A stretch of 64,000 nucleotides of DNA from Bacteroidota bacterium (GTDB lineage: Bacteria > Bacteroidota > Ignavibacteria > Kapaibacteriales > UBA2268), in the NCBI GenBank assembly GCA_004322215.1, contig SCSM01000013.1, positions 1 to 64,000 of the forward strand, written 5' to 3'. Positions 20,431 to 30,300 of this stretch are shown piece after piece. The first letter of the stretch is position 1, and each line of letters opens with the position of its first letter. The notes under the pieces are model-generated. The model made no database searches and had not been told where the DNA came from. It was given only the letters and a program-made list of their open reading frames with translations. Both the position numbers and the translations under genes were made by a program.

Positions 20431-20957
20431 TCTTTATCCTTTGAAATAAATCCGTTAAATTTAACTTTTCAATAAACATTTTGAGATATTATTTATTATA
20501 TCCGGTATCCATCAAATTTTAACGTCTCTCAATTGGTAATCCGAATTACGTTCTTTTTGTCCATAACAGTTTTGATATTATCAAATCCTCTTTTGAAACA
20601 ATATAAATATCAGTATCATTAATTTTACTTTTATTCTTCTTTTGAATTCAATCGTTCTGTATTCATCTTTCTTTCTGATGATAAAATCAATTTTGGTATA
20701 AGATTGATTATGCAAAATGTTAAATGATGATTGTTGTCTTATTGATTCTTCAATCACATCTTTATCGATATAATATTCATCCTTAAATTTATTGAATAGC
20801 TTGTCAATACTTCCAATGAAAAGCTCTATTACAATATCCCTCGTCATTAGCGGGATGGCATAATAATTCATGGCAAATGAACAGGAAGCATGTATTCGAT
20901 ATCAAGCCCGTTAAGCTTGGCTACAACATCTTTTAATATATCAAATTCGCTTTGCAT
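20423..20957 (-). pseudogene. Decayed MNT-like nucleotidyltransferase
   Basis: Reading from the ATG at 20957 and following the open frame across several shifts gives the outline of a ~180-residue minimal nucleotidyltransferase. The order is M-Q-S-E-F-D-I-L-K, I-E-Y-M-L, S-F-A-M-N-Y-Y-A-I-P-L-M-T-R-D-I, then Y-Y-I-D-K-D-V-I-E-E-S, S-S-F-N-I-L-H, I-N-D-T-D-I-Y-I-V-S-K-E-D-L-I-I-S-K-L, Y-Q-L-R-D-V-K, and L-N-L-T-D-L-F-Q-R. About five frame changes are needed. The catalytic G-S is C-S here, and the expected D-I-D-I-V-I-E-L has shrunk to D-I-V-I-E-L, losing the D-x-D metal site. The gene is dead by more than one route. Relatives include antitoxin-type and stand-alone nucleotidyltransferases; the exact family is uncertain. 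Confidence 0.65.
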
Positions 20958-21074
20958 AAATTTGTAAGAATTCAATAAGGAAATAATTCAAATATACAGA
21001 GACAAATATAAGTAAGATAAATGTAATAAGGGACGAATTGTAAATTCTTAATTTTTAATTATTAATTGGTTAAC

Positions 21075-22037
21075 TTATTTTTCTTCGATTGAAGTAAATA
21101 GCTCAATTAACCTTTCAAAATCATTGCTCGAGTAAAATTCAAATTCAATAGAACCGGTTTCTTTTGTTTTTGTACGGATTTTAACTTCAGTACCGAACAA
21201 ATGCCTGAGCTTGTCTTCTTGTTCTCTGAGAATGATAGCAACTTCATCGCTGATTTTTAATTTTTTTGCTGCTTCCTTCGTTTCAGTTCCGGCACTGATA
21301 CCGTCTTTGCCTATAGTGATTTTACCGGATTCGACATCCCTGACTAAATTCTCCGTATCCCTTACAGACAGCCCTTTTTCGAGAATTTGCTTCCATACGA
21401 GAGACATTCTTTTCGGATTAGTAAGACCGAGCAAAGCGCGTGCATGACCCATCGAGAGTTGGCGTTTGCGAATGCTTTCCTGTATGTCTTCGGGCAATCT
21501 AATGAGTCGCAGAAAGTTGGTAATTGTTGACCTGTCTTTGCCGACTTTTGTGGCGACTTCTTCCTGTGTAAGTTGGCACTCATCCATGAGCGTTTTATAA
21601 CCGTAGGCGGTTTCAATCGGGTTCAGGTCTTCTCTCTGCACATTTTCGATAAGAGCGAGGACAATTGAATCGGTGCTTTCGTCAACATCGAGAACAATTG
21701 CAGGAACTTTTTCCATTCCGCCTGCTACCATTGCCCTGAGTCGTCTTTCTCCGGCAATAAGTTCATAACCATTGACAGACCTTCTGACAGTAATAGGGTT
21801 GAGGAGGCCATGTTCAAGAATCGAGCTTTTCAGACCATCGAGAGATTCTTTATCAAAATCCTTACGCGGCTGGTATGGATTATAATTTATTTTAGCAATT
21901 TCAACCAGGACAAAATTACCTTGCCTTTCTTCTTTGTCATCTTCGGCAAATTTGAACCCTTTATCAGTGTACTCGATTGAGGGTAGAAGTGCTCCTAATC
22001 CTTTTCCTAAGCCCGTTGTTTTTCCTGATTTTGACAT
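21075..22037 (-). CDS. parB: Chromosome-partitioning protein ParB
   Basis: The 320-residue protein begins with the usual Lys/Gly-rich leader (G-L-G-K-G-L-G-A-L-L). It then has N-P-Y-Q-P-R-K-D-F at 53-61, the CTP-binding motif G-E-R-R-L-R-A at 96-102, and a KorB-type helix-turn-helix (L-T-Q-E-E-V-A-T-K-V-G-K-D-R-S-T-I-T-N) in the middle. A C-terminal dimerisation segment follows. It spreads on DNA from parS sites and works with ParA to segregate origins. It lies 30 bases downstream of parA in the same direction, the standard parAB order. I saw no perfect 16-base parS palindrome in the window. The origin is often near parAB in bacteria, but no DnaA-box cluster was noticed here. Confidence 0.96.
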   Translation of the reverse strand: MSKSGKTTGLGKGLGALLPSIEYTDKGFKFAEDDKEERQGNFVLVEIAKINYNPYQPRKDFDKESLDGLKSSILEHGLLNPITVRRSVNGYELIAGERRLRAMVAGGMEKVPAIVLDVDESTDSIVLALIENVQREDLNPIETAYGYKTLMDECQLTQEEVATKVGKDRSTITNFLRLIRLPEDIQESIRKRQLSMGHARALLGLTNPKRMSLVWKQILEKGLSVRDTENLVRDVESGKITIGKDGISAGTETKEAAKKLKISDEVAIILREQEDKLRHLFGTEVKIRTKTKETGSIEFEFYSSNDFERLIELFTSIEEK

Positions 22038-22067
22038 ATAATCTCTTCCGTGATTTTATAATATTAC

Positions 22068-22847
22068 TTATAAATTAAGAAATTTTCTGTTTCTTTCTAT
22101 AACTTCTTTCGAGAGGTCTATATAATTTTTTGCACCGGAACTGAAAGCATCGTATAAAATTACTGGCTTGCCGTGGCTTGGTGCTTCAGATAATCTTACA
22201 TTTCGGGTAATGATAGTATTGAATACCTTGTCCTCAAAATGCTTTTTCACCTCATCAACAACCTGGTTTGAGAGCCGGAGCCGTGAATCGAACATTGTAA
22301 GCAGGACACCTTCGATGTTCAGTTTTTGATTCAACCTGTATCTTACGATTGAAATTGTATTCAACAATTGTCCCAAACCTTCGAGAGCATAATATTCGCA
22401 TTGAACCGGAATCAGAACAGAATCTGCTGCTGTCAGTGCATTCAACGTAAGCAGGCCAAGCGAGGGCGGACAGTCAATAATTATGAATTTATAGTCTTCC
22501 TTTATCTTATCAAGGATACCTTTCAGAACGAGTTCGCGGTTGGGCCTGTTTACCATTTCGATTTCGGCACCAACGAGATTGATGTGAGATGGCAATATTT
22601 TCAGATTAGGCATACCTGTTTGAATAATCGCATTTTCGACAAATTCTCCGTTAGTCAACACCTCATAAATTGAAGTATCCAATTCTCTCGATTCGATTCC
22701 GACACCATTAGTTGTATTTGATTGTGGGTCAATGTCAACGAGCAGAACCGGGAAATCCATAGCTGCAAGAGACGCAGCAAGATTTACTCCGGTAGTTGTT
22801 TTACCGACACCACCTTTTTGATTAGCAATCGCTATTATTTTTCCCAT
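22068..22847 (-). CDS. parA: Chromosome-partitioning ATPase ParA (Soj)
   Basis: The 259-residue product is a deviant-Walker ATPase with K-G-G-V-G-K-T-T at 11-18 (signature lysine K11), D-I-D-P-Q near 40, and I-I-D-C-P-P-S-L-G at about 122-130. Length and motifs are those of chromosomal ParA/Soj without an N-terminal DNA-binding extension. ATP-bound dimers coat the nucleoid, and ParB stimulates hydrolysis to pull origins apart. It is followed by parB after 30 bases. A Nudix hydrolase gene in the same direction ends 57 bases before its start and may share the transcript. Confidence 0.96.
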   Translation of the reverse strand: MGKIIAIANQKGGVGKTTTGVNLAASLAAMDFPVLLVDIDPQSNTTNGVGIESRELDTSIYEVLTNGEFVENAIIQTGMPNLKILPSHINLVGAEIEMVNRPNRELVLKGILDKIKEDYKFIIIDCPPSLGLLTLNALTAADSVLIPVQCEYYALEGLGQLLNTISIVRYRLNQKLNIEGVLLTMFDSRLRLSNQVVDEVKKHFEDKVFNTIITRNVRLSEAPSHGKPVILYDAFSSGAKNYIDLSKEVIERNRKFLNL

Positions 22848-22904
22848 AAAACCTAATATCTATCCCTGTGCAATCATGTATATGAATAATTCAAAATTAC
22901 CTAT

Positions 22905-23462
22905 TTACAAACCATACTTTATCGAGTAAAAAAAGAACGCTGTTAAAACTAATGAGTGTCTGATTTTTCCTTCAAGAATCATATTTTTTATTTTGCTAAC
23001 CGGAACTAAAACCACTTTTATATCTTCATGACTGTCGAGCTTTTGCTCATATTTCAATTCACAGTCAAACCAAACATAAGAATAACACTTGTTATTTAAA
23101 AATGCCGGATTAGGAGTATTTTCTCCGAGTAAAACCGCTTTCCCTTTACCTTCGTAGCCAGTCTCTTCTCTGCACTCTCTTTCGCCTGCATTAACCGGTT
23201 CTTCATTAAGATCAACAAGCCCTCCCGGAACCTCAAGGGTGATTTCATCAGTTCCCTGTCTGTATTGTTCAATAAGAATTACTTTTTTTTCCTTTGTAAT
23301 TGGTATTATATTCACCCATTTAGGAGAATTCAAAACAACAAATTCTCCCTCTTTTCCGGATTCGGGATGTCTTCGTCTAATCCATGATAAATCAAATATT
23401 TTAAAATTATCAATTTCTCTATTATTTACTGTTTCCCACTTCTGTATTTGTTTATCGGTCAT
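22905..23462 (-). CDS. Nudix hydrolase, ADP-ribose pyrophosphatase type
   Basis: The 185-residue protein contains a complete Nudix box: G81, E87, R95-E96, E99-E100 and G102 fit G-x5-E-x7-R-E-U-x-E-E-x-G-U. It also has V-I-L-I-E-Q-Y-R-Q-G just before the box, as in ADP-sugar pyrophosphatases. It probably hydrolyses ADP-ribose or a related nucleoside diphosphate sugar in the cytoplasm. The exact substrate is not determined by the motif. It is the first gene of the Nudix-parA-parB run. Confidence 0.88.
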   Translation of the reverse strand: MTDKQIQKWETVNNREIDNFKIFDLSWIRRRHPESGKEGEFVVLNSPKWVNIIPITKEKKVILIEQYRQGTDEITLEVPGGLVDLNEEPVNAGERECREETGYEGKGKAVLLGENTPNPAFLNNKCYSYVWFDCELKYEQKLDSHEDIKVVLVPVSKIKNMILEGKIRHSLVLTAFFFYSIKYGL

Positions 23463-23540
23463 TTTCTAAAATGATATAGTCCTTTCGATTAAATAAGTTG
23501 TGTAATAAGAATCATGGTTGCTATCAATATGACATTAACC

Positions 23541-23558
23541 ATTCAAAATTCGTAATTA
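23541..23558 (+). repeat. 18-bp dispersed intergenic repeat ATTCWWAATTCGTAATTA, copy 1
   Basis: Reads ATTCAAAATTCGTAATTA. The same 18-mer with only the two W bases changed occurs at 51139-51156 and, inverted, at 54938-54955, each time between genes. Confidence 0.6.
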
Positions 23559-23568
23559 AAAAATGGAG

Positions 23569-23602
23569 AACCCCATTTTCACTTTATGTGAATGATGGGG
23601 TT
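23569..23602 (-). terminator. Hairpin terminator of the VWA gene
   Basis: AACCCCAT (23569-23576) pairs with ATGGGGTT (23595-23602). An inner TTCAC/GTGAA stem has a TTTAT loop. Read on the minus strand it follows the stop of the VWA gene at 23649 by about 45 bases. Five bases beyond the stem comes a run of six T (23563-23558 complement), so it fits a rho-independent terminator with a slightly displaced T-run. Confidence 0.6.
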
Positions 23603-23648
23603 ACTCATCATTGCAATTGCAAAATTAACAATATTTAATTATTATTCT

Positions 23649-26600
23649 TTACTTAATTATATTGAACCTCTTTTTGAATAACTGAGTCGGTGTTTGCATA
23701 ATAACGAAATAAACTCCGTCGGGTAAATTGTTCGCATCAAATGAAAGAGTTCCATTTCCCGATTTCATATAATCGTTTGCAATTTCAAGCATTTTATCTC
23801 CGAGTACATTGGAAAGCCAAATCTTAGTCAATCCAGGTTCTGATAAAAAGAATTTAACTTCGGTTATTCCATTAGTAGGATTCGGATTGATTGCCTGTAA
23901 TACTGCAGGAGGAGTTGCATCGAACAAACGTTTAGTTCCGTTCGGGTCAACGCAGACACCCTTGAGAGTCAGTTTACTGACAACTGTATCGAATTTGATT
24001 TTACCTTTAGTGGAACGGCTGTTCTGTAAAATGATATATGTAGTGTCAGAGTTACCGAGCATCGGACGGAATTTGAAGGACTTAAGCATTGTATTACCCG
24101 AATTGGTACTTATCGGAATTCCTTTTAGTGTTACAATTCTATCACCTTTTTCTGTTTTATAGGGCAATCCTACGCCTTCGAGTACAGAAGCATTACATCT
24201 GACTTCTGTTTCAATACTATCATGGAAAGCAGAAATATTTATCGGATTTGATTGCCAAATTTCGAGGTCAAATTCCTCGCCCGGGTATTTTTCATAATTT
24301 TTTGTCTGCAAAGTTGCCGAAGCTTCGATTAAACTGAATAATCCGTCAATTGAATCGAACACAACATTATTTTTATCCGATTTTGAATTTGTAATCGTCA
24401 ATGGTGTACTTGTTACATTTCCATCTGTAACTAACAAGTTTAATGTAACAACTGTTTGGTCATTATTTGTACTTGTAACAGGAAAACCTTTTAACAGCAG
24501 AGTTCTGATTCCTGCGGTTGTGCTTTCAGGGCGTTGTGGAGAAGGAGGCGGAGCTTGCTGAAGTAAACTTGCATCAAAGCTGACATCGAAATCAATAGTC
24601 GTTGTCCCTGATTCAGCAAACTTATTTGCTTTTCTCAAATAAACGGGAATCTGTACTACCTGACCAACTAATCCTGTATGTTTGTCAATTGCAATATCAA
24701 CAGTTGCCTGTGACGGATTGCCAATTAATGGAATCAGCACATCACGGCAGGGCATGCCTTTCATCCTCAGGTTTGTATTAACGACAGTATCGGATGAAGG
24801 TGTGTACCGGAATGTCGCAGTCATTGACCCACCCGGCAGTATCGTATAAGAAAGAGCAGGATTTGTACTCAATAAAACAAATTGCGGGTCATCGAAAACA
24901 ATATTATCCACTTTCAATCCAACTGACGTGGATGCATTCGTAATTGTTATTGTAGTATCTTTTGGTGTACTGACTGTAGAAGTTACGATAATATTCGTGT
25001 TTGTTACTTTCGGGTCATGAACAGTGCCTATGAAATGGACAGTCTTTTGAATATTGCACAAACTTTCAGTAAATATAATGTCGGCACTTATAGGACCATC
25101 TTTCGTTGGTATAAAGCTTACATCGGCTTTTGTTGTTGTGCTGTCTGTTACATCCCAGTAAGTTGATAACGAAAATTCAGAAGGAACAGAAAAAGGAGTA
25201 ATACGCAATGTTTTCGAGCCGACATTTGCGAGACTAATAACTGTGTCTTTTGTTGAACCAAGGCAGACAATACCCAAGTCAATTGTTTTTTCCGGCTCAT
25301 AGTTAACGCTGTCGGCAAAACCATTCAACTGAATGTCATATTGCGGATTGGATGCTGCATTGCTTTCAATATGTAAATTACATTGCTTAGGTCCGGCAAA
25401 TTTTGGTGCAAATCTAACTGTAACCGGTTCCGAACTGCTTCCGGCAATACTTGCGGGCATTGTGCCGATAAGCTGAAACTCCGTAGGATTTGTTCCTGTA
25501 AAACTCCAGTTAGTAATTACCAATGGAATCGGTCCTGTATTTCGGATATTTATTATCGTATCACGGATTATATTGGCGCAATCAGCATTCTGATAAAATA
25601 CAGGGTTCTCAGATGTAATTCCCGGTTGACCAATTGCATTCCCGGTGATATTGGAAATCAGTGTAATATTTGCAGCACCAGTATCCAAAACGACATTTAT
25701 TTTCGCACTTTTCGGACCCTGGTTTGTCGGGTGGAATCTGAAAGTGTCGGATATACATTCACCCGGGTTTAAAGTTTTCGGTAATGTCAGCAAACCGAAA
25801 TGCGAAAACATGGAGGCATCTCCAGTTTTAATATCGAAAGCTGTTACCGTAACCGGTTTACAGCTTCGGTTGCAAAACACCGAAGTGACCAATACATCTT
25901 TATCGGTATTCACAGTAGCGTCACCCATATTAACATCCCTGACGAACTGGTCAAATTGGCCGCTTACAGGAATGTTGCCAATACAGGCAGATGAAGCAAT
26001 GGAATTTACAAAATCAATAACTCCCGATGAACAAAGAGAATCTGCAGGTGAATACCTGACAGTAATAGTCGTTGACGTATTATTATCTAATCTGAAAGGC
26101 GGTTTTCCCTTTACACCCCAGTTAATAATCGAATACCTTGGGTCAGTCGAAACAAATCCCGGGTCATAAAAATCGACATAATTATTTTTTGCGGTAATTT
26201 TCACCTGAACATCGCTATAAGCCGGCGGATTTGTATTTTTGAAATCTATCCTCTTAGGCGATATATCGAGAAACGGCTTTAAATTTCCAGCCACAGTAAA
26301 TGTTCTGCTTGCAGTCAGATTCCCATGATTGGGGAAAGTCAGGTCAACAGTCCTGGGACCATTGGGTAAACAATCACTTGTCCATTCCACATTGCAGGGA
26401 GCAGGGTATCCGACTTGCCCGCATATCTGTAGAACCTTGTCATAGAAACCTATCAAAGAATTAGGGTCTGTTACATTCATAGCGAGATTATCGCTGATAC
26501 TTCCTTCTACCCCAGCCATAGTGCTTAGATTTGCAGAGCTGGTGCCATCCAGGGTTTCAGTTCCGATTTTTACGACGAAAACATAAACACCATTTTGTCT

Positions 26601-27329
26601 TGCTTTGGTATAAGCAGCTCCGACTTCAAAAGGACCCGGGTCAATAGAAGTAGGAGGATAATGCTTGCCATCGGTTAAAAATATAATAACGGGTTTGTAT
26701 TTAGCGTACTTTGCAATATATAATGCTGATTGGGTCGAATCAACCGTATTAGCATCCGGTTTATTTCTCAGAAAAGCAGTATTGTAATTAGTTCTGACTG
26801 AGAAATTCGGTTTTGTAGTAACAATTTGGAGTAAGCTGTCTTTATCATTTGTATACCATTGTCTTATCCTGGCAACGGTGCCGAATTCAATAATAGCACA
26901 TTCGGTTAATGCAGGGTCGAGAGCTGAAATGAAATGGTCCATAGCTCTGAATGCAACTTCCCATTTTCCTTCGCCCGGTGGAGGATTGTCGTTGGTGCCG
27001 TCCATATTGTAGGACATCGATAATGAAACATCGAATATTAATATAGCGGAAAACGCCTTTTGAGTTTGTGCCGGACAAGAAGGAGAACCTGTATTATGGG
27101 TTCTGATTTTACCACTCTCATTGATAATAATATCCTGTGGCTTCCAGTCATAATTCGGAGGCCTGACCTGATTTCCGGCTGCATCTTCATAAGTATAATA
27201 TGCCTTAATGTTAGGATAGCCGTTGGCATCTATATAATTTATTCTGACCGATGGCTGAGCATTTCCAAAAAACAGAAAAGTACAAATTCCTGCTGCATAC
27301 ATAATCCATTTGAGTATTTTTCTTTTCAT
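23649..27329 (-). CDS. Giant VWA-domain surface protein with choice-of-anchor D and cohesin-like regions and T9SS tail (paralogue 1)
   Basis: This 1226-residue protein has a signal peptide (about 1-24). A conserved N-terminal block (I-N-Y-I-D-A-N-G-Y-P-N-I-K, W-K-P-Q-D-I-I-I) comes next. A von Willebrand factor A domain has an intact MIDAS start, D100-V-S-L-S104, with the later T and D in F-L-T-D-G-K-H. A long stretch of choice-of-anchor D/ASH-type domains follows, then a cohesin-like segment near 890-1030 (V-D-I-A-I-D, V-Q-I-P-V-Y-L, F-D-V-S-F-D-A-S-L-L). The end is a T9SS type A sorting domain (I-N-P-N-P-T-N-G, D-G-V-Y-F-V, final I-I-K). It is probably a metal-dependent adhesin or scaffold on the cell surface. 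Its upstream neighbour 58 bases away is a close paralogue of almost the same length, so the pair arose by tandem duplication. Confidence 0.88.
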   Translation of the reverse strand: MKRKILKWIMYAAGICTFLFFGNAQPSVRINYIDANGYPNIKAYYTYEDAAGNQVRPPNYDWKPQDIIINESGKIRTHNTGSPSCPAQTQKAFSAILIFDVSLSMSYNMDGTNDNPPPGEGKWEVAFRAMDHFISALDPALTECAIIEFGTVARIRQWYTNDKDSLLQIVTTKPNFSVRTNYNTAFLRNKPDANTVDSTQSALYIAKYAKYKPVIIFLTDGKHYPPTSIDPGPFEVGAAYTKARQNGVYVFVVKIGTETLDGTSSANLSTMAGVEGSISDNLAMNVTDPNSLIGFYDKVLQICGQVGYPAPCNVEWTSDCLPNGPRTVDLTFPNHGNLTASRTFTVAGNLKPFLDISPKRIDFKNTNPPAYSDVQVKITAKNNYVDFYDPGFVSTDPRYSIINWGVKGKPPFRLDNNTSTTITVRYSPADSLCSSGVIDFVNSIASSACIGNIPVSGQFDQFVRDVNMGDATVNTDKDVLVTSVFCNRSCKPVTVTAFDIKTGDASMFSHFGLLTLPKTLNPGECISDTFRFHPTNQGPKSAKINVVLDTGAANITLISNITGNAIGQPGITSENPVFYQNADCANIIRDTIINIRNTGPIPLVITNWSFTGTNPTEFQLIGTMPASIAGSSSEPVTVRFAPKFAGPKQCNLHIESNAASNPQYDIQLNGFADSVNYEPEKTIDLGIVCLGSTKDTVISLANVGSKTLRITPFSVPSEFSLSTYWDVTDSTTTKADVSFIPTKDGPISADIIFTESLCNIQKTVHFIGTVHDPKVTNTNIIVTSTVSTPKDTTITITNASTSVGLKVDNIVFDDPQFVLLSTNPALSYTILPGGSMTATFRYTPSSDTVVNTNLRMKGMPCRDVLIPLIGNPSQATVDIAIDKHTGLVGQVVQIPVYLRKANKFAESGTTTIDFDVSFDASLLQQAPPPSPQRPESTTAGIRTLLLKGFPVTSTNNDQTVVTLNLLVTDGNVTSTPLTITNSKSDKNNVVFDSIDGLFSLIEASATLQTKNYEKYPGEEFDLEIWQSNPINISAFHDSIETEVRCNASVLEGVGLPYKTEKGDRIVTLKGIPISTNSGNTMLKSFKFRPMLGNSDTTYIILQNSRSTKGKIKFDTVVSKLTLKGVCVDPNGTKRLFDATPPAVLQAINPNPTNGITEVKFFLSEPGLTKIWLSNVLGDKMLEIANDYMKSGNGTLSFDANNLPDGVYFVIMQTPTQLFKKRFNIIK

Positions 27330-27387
27330 CGTTACCTCTGTACAAAATATTCTCTTTCTCTATTAAACGAAATTGATTTTCATTATT

Positions 27388-30300
27388 TTATTTAATTATA
27401 GTAAATTTTCTTTTTAGTAATTGAGTCGGTGTCTGCATCATTATGAAATAAATTCCATCCGTTAATCCATCAGTGCTGAAATTAGCTGAATTTTCACCTG
27501 AGTTTGCATACTCGTTTTCAATTTCAAGGACAACATTGCCCATTATGTTTGTTATCCATATTTTAGTTTCTCCATTCTCAGATAAGTAATACTTTACTTC
27601 AGTAATGCTATTAGTTGGATTTGGAGTAACTGCCTCGAGTGATGCAGGATTAGTAACTTCAAACAAACGTTTTGTTCCATTCGGGTCAACACATATACCT
27701 TTAAGAGTTAACTTGCCATCGACTGTATTGATTTTAATTTTTCCTTTTGTAGAATGGCAGTTCTGCAATATAAGATAGGTAGTATCGGTATTTCCGAGCA
27801 TGGGCTTGAACCTGAATGATATAAGTTTTATCTCATTAGAATCGTTTATTACAGGTATGTCTGCTAATGAAACAATTCTCTCCCCATTAAATGTATTATC
27901 TGAAATGTTTGGAGCTTCGAGTACAGAAGCATTAAATCTCAATTCGGTTTCTATATTTTCCTGTATTTCAGGATTAAGATTTTTTGCATCTTTTTGCCAA
28001 ATTTCGAGGTCAAATTCTTCACCGGGGGATTTTTCATAATTCTTTGTCATCAATGTTAGAGTTGATTCGATTAATCTGAATAATCCGTCATCGGGATTGA
28101 ATACCACGTTTTTCTTATCGGAAGCAGCATTTGTAATCGTCAATGGTGTTCTTGTAACGTTTCCGTCAGTAACTTTTAAATTCAATGTAGCAACCTGTTG
28201 ATTATTATTTGTACTATCAACAGGTATGGTTTTAAGTGTTAATTTCCTAATGCCTGCAGTTACAGTATCGGGATATATCTGTGTTTCTTGTTTTAACAAA
28301 CTTGCATCAAAACTGACATCGAAATCAATGGTGGAAGTGCCGGATTCGGCAAATTTATTTGCATTTCTAAAATAGACAGGAATTGGTACTATTTGCCCGA
28401 TATAACCTGTATGATTTGTATCAATAACAATATCAACCGTTGCCTGCGAAGGATTGCCTCTTAATGGTATTAATACATCATGGCAGGGCATTCCTATCAT
28501 CCGCAAGTACGTATCAATTACTTCAGTTGTATCAGGTGTGTACCGGAATGTTACTTTAATAGAATCACCCGGGGGAATGTCCCACGGTAATTGCGGAACA
28601 GAGCTTAGAAATACAAATTGCGGGTCATCGAAAACAATTGTATCCACTTTTAATCCGACTGATGAAGATGAATTGATTATTGTAACAGTTTCATCATAGC
28701 CGACACCCACATTCGAAGATACTGAAATTAATGTATTAGAAACCTTCGGGTCATGTACTGTTCCGATGAACCTGACTGTATCTTGAATATTGCACAAGTC
28801 TTCAGTAAAGATTATTACTGTATCAATCGGACCTTCTTTTGAAGGATGAAAACTGACTGATAAATCTATATTTTCTCCTCCGGTTAAATCCCAAAATGGT
28901 GAATTTAATGTCATTGTCGAGGGAACAACAACAGGTGTAATATGTAATTGTTTAGTTCCCACATTTTTGAGATTAACAATGGTATCAATTGTTGAATCAA
29001 GACAGACAACACCCAAATCGAAAGTATAGCTGTTAGGTATGTAGTTTGAACTATCGGCAAAAGCATCAATCTGAATATAATAATCATTATTACTGTCAGC
29101 ATCGCTTTTTACATGTAAAGAGCATTGCTTTGCTATACCATCGTTTTTCTTCGGAATGAAACTAATTGTAACCGGAATGCTGTCGAGTGCAGGTATCGAG
29201 TCAGGCAATGGTTCGGGAATATATCTAAATTCACCTGCATCAGCACCCACTAAGCCGCTACTGTCCGGATTAATATTTAATTTTATCGGACCTGTATTCT
29301 TCAGGTAAATTATTGAATCCCTTCTCGTAATCCTACAATCTGTATGAGGAAGAATAACGGGATTAACCGAGATTAATCCGGGTAATCCAATCCCGTTTCC
29401 ATAAATATTGGAGTATAGTATACCGCTGCTTGTGAGAAGATTAATTTTTGCACTTTTCGGTCCCTGGCTTGACGGGCTGAATCTGAATGTGCCGGAAATA
29501 CAAATACCGGGTTTCAGAATTATCGGAAAATTCAACAGACCGAAATAAGAAAACATTTTGAAATCTCCGGTTGTGATGTTTAATCCTGTTACTGTCATTG
29601 AATTACAGCTTCTGTTGCAAAAGAAATCGCTAAAGAGAATATCTCCTTTTTCATTAACAATAACATTACCCATGTTTATATCACTGACGAACTGGTCAAA
29701 TTGTCCTGTTAAAGGTAAATCACCTTTACAAGAACTGCTTGCAACCCGGTCTGAGAAAATTAATGACGCCGAAGTACAGAATGAGTCAGTCGGATTGTAC
29801 CTGACAGTTATCAACCTGAATGAATCTTTAGGTAAAGTAAAAGGAGGTGGTGTTCCGCCCCAGTCAGTTACAGTAAATCTCGAGTCGGATGTAATATATC
29901 CGTCAGGAGTATAAAAGTTTACAAAATTGTTTTTTGCGGTCATCCTTACTTTTACATCGCTGGGATTGTTGGGATTTATATTTTTATAATCTATTCTTGC
30001 AGGTGAAAAAACAAGATTAGGCAACAAATTATTATTTACCGGGTAAGATGAACTTGCAGTTAATCCGCTATGATTGGGAAAAGTCAGTTCAACAGTTCTT
30101 GGTCCTTCCGGTTGACATTCGCTTGTCCATTCGGCATAGCATGGTGCAGGGTAACCGATTTGCCCGCAAATCCGAAGAACTTTATCGTAGAAACCAATTA
30201 ATTCATTTGGGTCTGTGACATCCATAGCAATATTACTCTCGCCGGGTGTGGTTTCAACACTTGCCATTGTGCTAAGGTTTGCAGAATTTATTCCACTTAA

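Noticed and set aside
15804-20957. Prophage or integrative element
   Set aside because: Damaged genes are present, but no integrase, att repeats, tRNA target or phage gene was seen.
21000-23470. Possible replication origin or parS near parAB
   Set aside because: No DnaA-box cluster and no 16-base parS palindrome could be recognised by eye.
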